Shown here one piece after another: positions 1 to 12,100 of a stretch of DNA of 64,000 bases. The notes below the pieces were generated by a model that was not told the DNA's origin, searched no databases, and was given only the letters and a program-made list of their open reading frames with translations. The position numbers and the translations under genes are program-made. This stretch comes from Nematostella vectensis (taxonomy: Eukaryota; Cnidaria; Anthozoa; Actiniaria; Edwardsiidae): NCBI RefSeq assembly GCF_932526225.1, contig NC_064045.1, forward strand, positions 12,456,442 to 12,520,441. The letters are read 5' to 3'. Every line of letters begins with the position of its first letter. Positions within the stretch are counted from its first letter, which is position 1.

Positions 1-137
1 ACAGGTTAGTACTTTATGTAAGACACATGGACTTTCACCCTAGCCCTACATGTAGTACTGACCCAAACAATGCCTATTCTTTACAAACATAACAATCAAA
101 AGATACCCTATCCTGCGACGGGATGTTCTTTTGGTTC

Positions 138-3100
138 TCAGATAATACTATCCTTTTCTAATATTACAGCGTTCTGAATTATGTTAAAACTGACGGAGCG
201 TCCTCTAGCCTGCTTGCAGGCATTTATACTGTGTTTCTCGGGCAATTTGTCGAGCAGCCGCCATCTTGCCATGTACTGGTCGCGCGAGGCCTGGAGGAAA
301 GGAAAGGGGCAGAGCATCTCCCCGCTCCTCCTTCCCAGTTCTCGCGCGTCCAAATAAATCAAAACTTCAAGCTTCTTCGCTATCACTGAGAGGACGCCAG
401 CAAACAGTAACGAGTAAACGCTTCATTTGCCCCACGTGAAGGTGGCAACAACCAGTGAAACTTGTCCGGTTAGGAGCCTATAGGGGACTTGCGCTAAGAG
501 ATCACGTGACTGTGTGCGTGGCAAACTAGCGCGCTCAGCCTTTTAGCGGCAAAATAACAGCAACAAAAAGCAACTTATTCAGCTCTTACGGAAAAAAAAA
601 CAATTTTTTTTTCAAAAAGGGTTTAGTATCGTTTAAAGATTTTATTTTTTCGTCGTTCTCTGGTGTTTGTTTTGAATTTGCCACTCAGAAAGGTCACGTG
701 ATCTCTTAGCGCAAGTCCCCTATATGTCATCCAAACAGCTAGGATCGGTAGAAAATAACAAACAACTTACATTCGCGATGGAGTGACCATAAAATGGTCT
801 GTGTGAATCTGTCGTGAAATAATGGTATAGCATGCAACACAAAACTAAGCTCACAGCCTGAAATACCACGAAATACCGCAGGGGCGGGTACAGGGGGGGG
901 GGGGTGGATTGGGAGGATATATCCCCCCTTTTGAGTGCCTTTGTCTGCTTGACTTTGCTGACGCAACAAATCTAATTCATTGTGAAGTATTGTTAGATCC
1001 ATGTGACCTACTAAGAACCACTGGATCAGTTATAAGCCGTCTGTCCGGCAATTATCCACCAGCCATTTTGAAATCCTGGATCCGCCCCTGGACTGACTTC
1101 TATTTTACTTCTATAACCCACAATCCGACAAATAATAATTTCTTTTACCATGATACATAACACCCACAATCCGACAAATAATAATTTATTTTACCATGAT
1201 ACATAACGCCCACAATCCGACAAATAATAATTTATTTTACCATGATACATAACACCCACAATCCGACAAATAATAATTTATTTTACCATGATACATAACA
1301 CCTACAATCCGACAAATAATCGTGATTTCAAACCAGGATGCAGACTATGATACAAAAAACACTGGTATTAGAATTTTCATCTTTATAAAAGGACAGGACA
1401 TACTCTCTTACCCGAAAAAGTCGAGTGCCAGTGCTTGACCAAATGTACACACAATGTCATGCAAGCTGACAATACCTTTTTTATTTCACATATTCCTTAG
1501 GCAACCATTAACGTTGTTATAAAACATGCAGAACTTGCGATCACGTCACTTACCGCTTGCGCCTCCGACACGATCTTTTGCGAGAGGACCGTACGCAGTG
1601 TCTCCACCGTGCTGTCAATCTTACTGATCTGCGACGATTGCTGCGAACAACGCACGTGGAAATATCACAAAAGATAATCTTTACAAAAAATAGTACTCGC
1701 GCGGTTGTATAAGCTGGAGAACACGACTGAGTGTTCAGTAAAACGACGTAAAATATTCTGAACAACCAGTCTAATTAAAGAAGGAACCTAGTTGGCCTAC
1801 AATCCCGAGAGTTGAAATGATCATACAGCCGGTAAAAAAAACTAACAAAGTGCATTTCTCAATCCGTTTCCATCCGTTTCAAGTGAGTCTGTCTGATACA
1901 TTTCAGCCGTTTTCCGTAAAACCACGACGTGAAAACTCCAAGTTTCACGGTCAATTGAGGACGCTGACGTTTGCACTGTAAACTCCAATAATTACGTTCG
2001 CCGCTGTAGAAATAATGTTCTTAGTTTATTTTTATCTCTCTCTGACTATAATGTTTTGCTTATTCCATTGCAATTAAATTATTATTGATCACTACGCGCG
2101 AAAACATATTTTCCATCGCGTTGTCCTAGCCGTCGCCGTCGTCCTTGCTTAAGGTCCCTATGATTACCACAATAACGGATTCGTCTGGCTGACAAAATGT
2201 CACTTAATAAACCTGGATGCTTTTTTGGTTATTCCACAAAGATCCATTTTCTTTTGAGCTTTCCTCGAAATGACGCAAATAATTGCATTGCGCTGTTCTC
2301 TCCTTGTCTCAGCGTTTGACTTACCTCTTGTAAAGTGTCTTCCATTTTCTGCATGCGATCCTTGATGTCAGCGGTCTCCTCATCTGGCTCCGCTTCCGTC
2401 GGGACAGGCGTCTGTAGTTTGGGCCTGAAGTGAGAATGAAAAAACGACTTTCTGTAGGTGATAAAACCCATGCAAATAAGACGTTCATTCTAGAAGAGAA
2501 TTCAATCTGTTTGAATCACCGTGAATTTTAATCCATCTAACAGTAAGAAAAGTCTAAAATAATACAGATGATGTAACATTTTCTTTTTTTAAAAAATAAA
2601 TTCGAGTTATGATAATTCACATAAAAACAACATTGTCACACGAATCAGACCAACGGAAGGCCGATCAAGCAGCAGTTTTACTCTCCCGCACTATAACTAC
2701 TGAAACAAAGCATACACTTCCTCAACTTATTGAAGCAAGTAACTGGAGATACTTTCAATCAAATATCGTATCATACTTGGTTGGATGGATATTTTGAAGA
2801 TGTTAAACCGTTTAGAGACAGTTGTATTTTCATAATATTATTTTCATATAAAAAATTACAAAGGAGTTATTGGTTATTGATCTAGATATAAGGGAGGGGG
2901 GGGGAGGGCGCTTGTGACTTACGTTGGCGTTCTTCGTCTGGTGGCTTCCTTGAGCGCCATCTCAGCTCGTAGCGCGTCCAACTCGGCCTTCAGCCTTGTC
3001 ATCTACACAGGCAACCCACATCATAAGTGACACCAAACACTCGATTCCAGGCTAGCGCATCTCAAATGTCATAAGCACTCTAGTTCGGTAGTCTATGTAC

Positions 3101-6100
3101 CATGTATACACGACGTGTATTCTCGCGTCTCCAAGGACCAATTTGATTGCTATAGAAAGTGCTACATTCGCCCCATATACCACAAGGCAGGAGAAGGAAA
3201 TGTAACAGGTAGGTAAAAAACCTGGGAAATCATTGGCAAGCTATGAACACCACTATACAGTGTGCACATGTTTTTTTTCGGTGTCGCTCTTCCTTATCAT
3301 CAGTTATAGAGGAGTCATAGACATAGTCAAGCAAGGATCAAGATCTAGTGACTTATAAACCGCGCGAGGGGCCTGGTCACTTATTGCCCTCCATGAAGAG
3401 CAAGTTTCGACATGCGTTATAAGAAGAACTCCTGGCGCGGTAGTGGTCGCTAAGAGACATTTTTTCTGCTTCCGCATTAAGCGAGTTATGCTCTACATAC
3501 GGATGTATAATAAGGGTAGATTGTGCACATGTTTTGGTCGTGTTATCGAGGGCCTAGAGGGGCTGACCTGGTCGGGTAGTGGTCGCATCTTAGAGTCGAC
3601 TTCTCTTAGTCGATCTTCCGTCTCGACTTGCCACCGTGAAATGTCCTGTCGAGCTTTGGCCGAGTTTTCGCCGTCAGTCCTCGTTACCTGAGAGCAAATG
3701 ATAACATTTACAATCTTCAAATCAAGCTTCAGATTCGGAAACACGTTCGTGTTTGTCACCCACCATTTGGTCATCCTATCATAAGACCAAAGCGAGAAAT
3801 TATCCCTTTTCACCAGCTGATTTTTTGAGTAGCTATTACAATATTTGCGAATGAATTTGTTAAAAGAAGTATTCAACATTTGAACACTTAAGATTATTAT
3901 TTCGTTATCTCAATATAGGGAGTTTACGAGAAGTAACGAGATAAGAAAAGGTAAGATTAAAAAAAACCCCTGAAGTTTTGTTCAGACATTTTAGTTTAGT
4001 TCACATTTATGTTTTAGAGTCTAGAACACTGTCACAGTTTCGTTGTGGACAAGTGCAGTGAAACGAGGTCCAAAAAACATATGACGTTATATCCGGTTAT
4101 ACAGTCTAAATGTTTCGCTTTCCAAGTTTGTATTCATTGAATAGTTTATAGTTTAGTTTTATGTTTAGTTGTTACCTGTGCTGTTTGCAGCAGTTGTATT
4201 TTCTAAAGAAAAACATGACAATAATGAGAATTAACGTTTAATAATTTTTAACATATCAGCTTTAGTAACTACAACTCATGTTAACATGTCAACAGATGTA
4301 TCGTCGAAAATGCCTGTTAAGCGTTTTGCTTGTTTTGCATCATTTTATTCATTCTTTGCGTATGTTATTACTTATCACACAAAAAAAGACTTTAATGGCT
4401 GGTCAGCCTTACTCCTCGCATTGCGGAAATCGCCTCATAATTTAATTAAAACGCCCATCAAAGCTGGAACGTCGTATAGAGCGACGTTCTGTTGACTGTG
4501 CCCCCCGCGCTTCCGAGATAAACCCAACAAAAATATCATATCGCTAAAAGAGAATTGGCAAGGGTTCCTGGATACCTTGTCCAAGAAATACGCATCATAT
4601 TTTGCTTAAAGAGTATTGAGATATAAGCTCCCGAATATCTTGTCCAAGAAATACGTATCATATTGCCAAAAGTGTTTTGCTTTCCGGATGCATTGTCCAA
4701 GAAATGCACATCATATTGCTAAAAGAGTATTAATAATAGTTTCCGAATACCTTGTCCAAGCTCGCTAGCGCCTCTTCTGCGTCCTGCATGCGTCGACTTA
4801 GTTTACCCACACGCGTGTCCATGTCCGCCAAGCCCTTTATGCCGGATTCCTTGCTCTGTTCCAAGAGATTCTGTATATCTGCCTTCACCTAAAACGAACA
4901 CATGATTAATCCTCACTTTGCGACAAAAAATGGCGGTAGAAGGGGGAGGGGCCCGAAGGGGGCATGCCTTCTAGTATTTCTTTTTAATTGAAAGGAAATG
5001 ACCAGTAGGTCATTAAGGAAGGCCAGTCACGCCGCCATTATATACTCCCGCTCAATGGCGAGTCACACAAAGAATCCATTTCCATCAGCTAATCCAAGCA
5101 AGATATTTTTAATCAAATATAGTCAATAACATATCAGAATTTATTCGTAGATTATTATTTTGAAGTTTCCTTGAAAAAAACCCCGCTGTATTTTCAAGGA
5201 TAAACAATAACAAACGAGTGGGTGATTGACATTCTTTAATGTTGATCCCGCTGTACAATACAATATCAGTGCATACCTTTTTCACCTCCTCTTCCACGTG
5301 AGTGTTGATCCCCGCAACAGCCTGTTGTAGCGTACTTATCGCTAGATTGAGCTTGTCTTGCATGTCCTTGAAGCGAGAGCTAAGTTTGTCGTGCTGTGAT
5401 TGCCTGAAAGTCGAATAGGAAGCCCGGATCAGTGGGCACCCTGTGACAAACAAACTGGCAATCATATCATCCGCAAGTCACCTACAGGGGATCTCGTGTG
5501 AACCCAGCTTTATCCAGAGATGATCTCGTGCGAACCCAGCTTTATCCAGAGCGGGTCTCGTGCGAACCCAGTTTATCCAGAGGGGGTCTCGTGTGAAACC
5601 AGCTTATCTAGAGGGAATCTCGTGGGAACGTAGCCTTACCTGGACGTGATCTCAGCATGCAGCACTTGCTCCACCGCCTTGCGTCCCTCCTCCATCTGAC
5701 GTTCTAGTATGGAGATAGCCTCATTCAACCGTGCTAAACTTTGGTCTGAGCGTACTTGCGTCAACTGAAAGACGACAAGCGTCACTATGTTAGTACACAT
5801 GTTCCACTAAAAAAATAGGACCTTAAGCAGGGACGAGGACGGCAGCTAGGACAACGAGATGCGTTCGCGCTTGGCGATCAATTCTAATTTAATTGCAATG
5901 AAATAAGCAAAACATTATAGTCAGAGACAGATAAAAATAAACTAAGGGCATTTTTTCTACAGTAAAGCAGTGCAAACTTGCGCATCCTCAATTGACCGTG
6001 AAAGTTGGTGTTTTCACGTCATGGTTTGGTGGAAAACGGTTGAAATTCATTAGACAGAGCGCATTTTCACGTGCTGCTTTTGAATTCTGAGTCAGATTCC

Positions 6101-9100
6101 ATTGTTTTCAGCCGTCGTCGTCCACGTTTCCGTCTACGACCCACAAGTTCGGTAAAGCTTTCCCGGCCCGTAGGATATGTACCACTTTCACATTACTTAC
6201 TATACGTTTATCCAACACAACAAGCGCACAAACTAGTAGCATTACTACGAGTTGGCAAACTGACAGCCCTTGCCTGACCACACAACCCTGGCATTTTTTT
6301 ACAGATATAAGCAGAAGCAGCATAAATCTGCGTATAGCTCTGTACATACAAACATAAAAATCCTCCTTCATGGAACTCACTGAGCGTGTGCCCGCACACA
6401 AATTGGCGTAAATAAAGTGTATTATTCTAACATATACTGTATGGAATCTCGCCAAAAACGTTACAAGCTTTGCATTCGAATCTACAGTGATAGGGGCAAG
6501 GGGCGTGGCAGGGAATGGGGCACTGGGGGCACGTGCTCCTCCCAATATATTTTTTATTGTGCCCCCCCCCCCCCCCAATATTTCGAGATCCGCTACAGCA
6601 CTGGGGGCACCGACCAACTCAAGATTCTTACAATCCTTTTGCTTGAACGTTAACATTTACCGAAGGCTCGCATTCAACAAAAATTAGTGATATAATTACA
6701 AACTTGTCCAGCCGCAAAAAAAAAAATGTCTAAAAGATACTATTGCTGAAATACCTTCTCAGTGCCGCGATCCGACTGTATCTCCTCGTCCATGTAAGAC
6801 TTGAGCGACTGCCAGCGGCGCTCCATCTCCTCACGTAACGTCTTCTCGAATGTCAGCCGGGACTCCTGCTCTTCGCGGAGCTTCTACATTATCAACAAAT
6901 AAAACAAGTGTCTAAAAAAATATCATAACGATTCGAATAAGCGCCCCCTCCCAAATAAGCGCCTCCCCTCGAACTCGAATTTTGGAATAAGTGCCCCCTC
7001 CCCTCCCCCTAAAAAATATCCCAACAAAAGCACCACTTAAATTGTGTCAACTTAATTTTGTTAAGCTCACATTACACCCTCACATTACAACACGGTCTAC
7101 TTATTATCACGACTTAAACTTTTTTATACCTTTGTGCGCAAATTTTTGTTCTCAATCCAAGTTTCTTTCTGGGTATGACCTGAGGCAACTTACCTCATCT
7201 GCCTCTTTCTGCTTTTAGAGGATCTGTTTTCTTCTTTCCCCCCCCCCCCCCTCCCACCTCTCTCACCTTTTCAAGCGCCATGAACTTGGACTGAGCTTCT
7301 TCACGCAGTCGAATCTCTTTCTGTAGGAGTTTCTTGTTCTGTTCGTCGCTGATCTCTGCGAGTCGACTCGCCATCTGGCTCCGCTCGGTTGCCAGCATGC
7401 TGTCCTTGTCTCTGCTCATCATGGAGGTAGAGTGCATGTCTTCCTCCCGTTTGTGCTCTATGTTATGTACCGTGGCCTTTAGCTGATCAATGCTGGAATC
7501 ATATCCAAAATAGACAAATATAATGAAGTAACAAAAATATATACACATAAAAAAGGGCAACCAAATTTAGATTAAGAAATTCTCTAAAGGAAGGGGGCAC
7601 CTATACTGAAAGGGGGCGGGACCCACGCCCTGCCCCCTATTCAAACTGTGGGAGATATATTTACTTTCCTTCTTCAATTTCTAAACGAAGGAGGGGGTGG
7701 CATGCCTCCGTCTGTATCCGACCCACTGGCATTGGTGCTTGCACTTACTTCAACTGTGCTTGCTGTATAACTGTTCTTCTCTCAGCTTCTTCCATGTCCA
7801 GCCTCCGTCTAAGCTCAGACACAAGCTCTTTGATTTCTGACACCCTAAAGAAGCATAAAATGCAATAGAAACAATAAAACTTGTGAATGTTTCTGAGGCT
7901 TAAACAGAGCCATCCTCGGAAACCCAGGGGTATTTCGTTAGAGGAAAATACCCCTGGGTTTCCGAGGGTGAAACAGAGCTGGCCTGTCACACCTTTGCTG
8001 TGTTTACTTCTGATCATAAAATAAAATGAAACGAAATAAAATAACCACCCAAGATTTAGGTTTGATATACAAGAATCTCTGTGCCCGAAAAGCGCCCCAA
8101 AAGAGCTCTCAGAAAAGCTGTTCTATCGGACGCAGCTTTTGGCCAAAAAAGGGGAGGGAGAAGCTCGGCTCCGAAATCTGCTTGCTATCACCTCTGCTCT
8201 CATGCGCAACTAAACTTGGCCATCCAGCTTGGCAAACTAAGCTCGGCTTTTCCAGCCCTAACGCAACTAGCGCCTGTTGAGCAGGCTAGACCTTCTTGAA
8301 AATGTCAAGATAATTTGCTGCATCAGAAACTACCTCACTTCAAAAGCCCTAGTACATGAGCTTCCAAATTCAGTGAGAATTTGATCTTCTTTTGTTGTTG
8401 TTGATTGAAAGTCTATATGCTTGATAATCAAAACTCCTAATTTTTTCTGTTTTTTTAAACTATCTAAATTACCCCTATATTGATAGTTGTTTAGTAGAAA
8501 AACATTGCATGGCCCCTTCTGAAGTCTCACCTGTATTCCATGTTATTTTTTATCTGTGCTGTGTGCATTTCAAGTGTGCCCCGACTCTCAGCTTGCTTTC
8601 CTATAAGGTCCATCTGAAACACAAAGTGGTGTTACACAACCCCAGAAAATAACTGAAGAAAGCTAATGAATGGTGAAGACATGGATTGTTTATAGATCTC
8701 AAACAGATTAGCAGAAATTACACATAAGATGATGCAAGAGGATCAGGTTGAGGAGATATAGTGTAAATTATATTGTGTACTTAAATATATGTGGGTAAAT
8801 ATTGTACTTACTGCTGTCATGGAGTCACTTTCCACCTTCTTCATCCGCTGACGTAGTTCCTGTACCATTGTACTGAACTGCACTGTCTGAACTTCCAGTT
8901 TATTCTTAGTGAGGCGAATATCATCATTCATAACTCTTGCATTTTTGGTGACTTGTTCGTAAGAGTCCTGCAAATCTTCCAAATCCTCTTTTAATCGTTC
9001 AAGTCGCACATGGATCTGTTCGCGCCGACTCAACAATTGTTGTTGGTTACCCATCAATGTCTGCTCCACCTGTTTTGTGTGATTGACAAGTGAGCCAACG

Positions 9101-12100
9101 GCAGAGTGTTCAGAGTCTAATTTCTCCTCAGTTCTTGCTAATCTCATCATTAATTTTGTGTACAAGTTATTTGCAGCTTGAATTTTCTCTGATAAAACTA
9201 GCCTCTCCTCTCTCTCACCCCGCATTGAATCCTCATTGCGGCGTATACTGTTCTTTAATTCACCCTGTAGTCTGACTAGCTCATCTAGCAATGCACGGTT
9301 TGACTGCTCACTAAGAGTAAGACGCCCTTCCAAGTTACGTAACCGATTGCTATCCACACCTCCAGTTGGACTCTCTCTTCTTGATCTGTCCACAGGGATA
9401 CTGGGTAATGCTGGAAGACTTTTCCCAGAGTTGCTGGACCTTATTAAAACATAACAAGACATTTCAAGAATATGATATTTCAAACACAGATAAAGGGGGA
9501 TTAAAGTTTATCACTCTACTCTTAGGGAAAGTTCATTTATTATCCCGAGGGGGGGGGGGGGGTGAGGATACTGTGGGGGGCCTCGAGAAATTTTGAGGTC
9601 TAAAGGGGGGGCGTCGAAAGTGTTTGGATTTTAGGTCACTGATTCCTTTGGGTGTTGTCTCTACTATATAATCTGACTATGTGTCTAATCAGACTTCTTG
9701 GTTAAACTTGTCTTGGTAATAAATAACGGGAGGCAGTTATTTGGCATGCACAATCCAGGAGTCCAGGATACGTAATAAGCCACATTTTATCTATGCAATG
9801 CAAACCTGTATATACCCTACAGTAAATACATCTTTTTATGGTTTGTGCTATATAATATTATAAAGTGCTTATGTTCCATATCTAAACTATAAACAAAACA
9901 TTTTAATGATATAAGCTCTTATTCTGTTATTCTCCATCATCAAAATCCTCGCTTATATCTGATTCTCTGTCTTCCTCGCTCTCTTTCTTTTCCCTTTTCC
10001 TATGCTGCGCTTTTCTTTTACGTCATCTATAGCATCAACCTTTATCAGGTTGCAACCTGGATTTGGTTGCACCTTTGAGAAGATGAGTGCCTTCACTCTT
10101 TCTGAATTAATGTTTTCAGCCAATTTTATTCCCCTCCACTTTCTGGATTAGCTTGCAGCTAATCTCTTGATCGCATCCCTATAACATTGTCATTGCTGTT
10201 CCTTTCTTTGCTCCTTCTTTTTTCGATTTTCGGGAGGAGGGGGGCACCGAAAATATGGGGGAGGGGTGTAAGGGTGGGCATGGAAAGTTGTGTTCCTCCT
10301 GGAGGTGGGGGGGAGGCAACTAATTTTATCTCTTACTATTATCAAAATCCTTGTGCCCCTCCCCCCCCCCTTGGGATAATAAATGAACTTTCTCTTATCA
10401 TGATAATTAAACAGGGCCATAGCGGGCCCTTAACTTCTGTCAGAGTAGCACGATACGGAGACATTGAGCAAACTGGGGGGGGGAGGGGTTTGACCCAGCC
10501 CTATTGGTCATTCCCTATATTTAGAAAAAAACTGCCCCAATGGGAGCTTTTGGTACTTGTAAAAAGAGGCCTAAAAACATAATAAAAGATGGCATACTGC
10601 ATTGCATTACCTTATTTTATTTTAAAGCAAAAGGGATTTTAACGCAAAGGCTTCACACTCTTTTTTTAATAAGAGTTTTTTTTATAAGAACATCCAGCCT
10701 GAGATTTCACCAGATTTTAAGAAAATGCCGAGGCTCAGATAGCAGAATTTTCTTTCTTTTTTTAGTCAGCTGATGTGTTCTAAAATGCAGAATCAAATTG
10801 TGCTCAATTGATCACTAGTGTTATTCTCTTCCTAATAATTCTTGGGTATTATATTCTTATATACACTAAAATTTAAGAACATCTTTAAGAACATATTCAG
10901 CCTAAAAATTTCCCAAAAATAAGAACGGCCCAGCCTCAACTGAAAATTAGACGTTCTTATCAAAAAATATATGTATGCAAATGTATGGCCCTGCCGCTGG
11001 ATTATTTGTGCAGATATAAACTACTGTATTTCAAGCCTCCTTAAGATTGTCCCCCTAAATAGGAGAGTATAAATAAACCACTAAACCTCTCGAGTCTGAG
11101 GGTTATTTAAACAAAATAAAAATTAGTGTCTGTTTATTGATAAGCTGGGAGGTGATCTGCTAAAAGTCCAAGAAAAAATAGGCATTTATATGGCAGAATT
11201 TTTGGTTGAAAAATCCTACATCTGAATTTAATTTATTTGTGTTATAAGCAGACTACCATCTATTGTTTGTCTTATTTGAGTGAATAATCAAACAAATTTC
11301 CTGCTGCAAAGCTGATTCAATAAATTACAAATTAATTAACTTATCTTATAGGTATCGGTGATAGCCACCAAATCTATGAATAACTCAGATGATTCTAGAA
11401 AAGCAATAGGAATACAATATGCTTCTGCATTAAAGAATTACAAAGCAGCTGCAAGTGATTAACGCAGAGGAAGAAAGTTATAACAATTTCTCGCATTGTG
11501 AGGTTTGTTTAAAAACGAGAAAAAAAAATATTTTAATGAAAACTGAACACTTGAAATACAATACAAGGCACGTCTTCCTGTATGTCACTAGTATAAAACC
11601 TATTTTGATTGTGGAGTGCAAATATTTTAGATGATTCTTAGCCAAAGCAGCGTTCAGCGTGTGTATCAAATCGCGACGATCCGAACCAGACGAAAACAAA
11701 TTATCCTACTATTTATTATAGATCAGTAAAATAAAGCATAGACAAAAACTTCCTATGGTAAAAATACATATATGTCCTACAATTAAATTTCTACGACAGC
11801 ACTGCCATGGAATATCCTATTTTTACTCGTGCATAACTTATGGTTGTTTTACCAAACACCATGGTGACAAAATTTCTACGACTTCAAAACAACCAAAAAC
11901 ACATTCTAAACTCTTACCTTAACTCCATCTCCTTGCAAAATATACCCCTTTTTTGCCTTAAGGGAATAGTACCATGTATTTTCAAAGTTTTCTGTGAGAC
12001 AGCCGTGGGTTAACAAGATCTTTTGCCGTAACTAAAAACAACGACTTTAAAGCCGTCCGCCATCTTTGTTTGCTTTCTAATAATGGATTTGATTGGACAA

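Noticed and set aside
6108-6656. 182-codon minus-strand frame as a separate gene in the coiled-coil locus
   Set aside because: It lies in an intron, runs through a G/C-run repeat (translated as GGGGG) and has no recognisable features.
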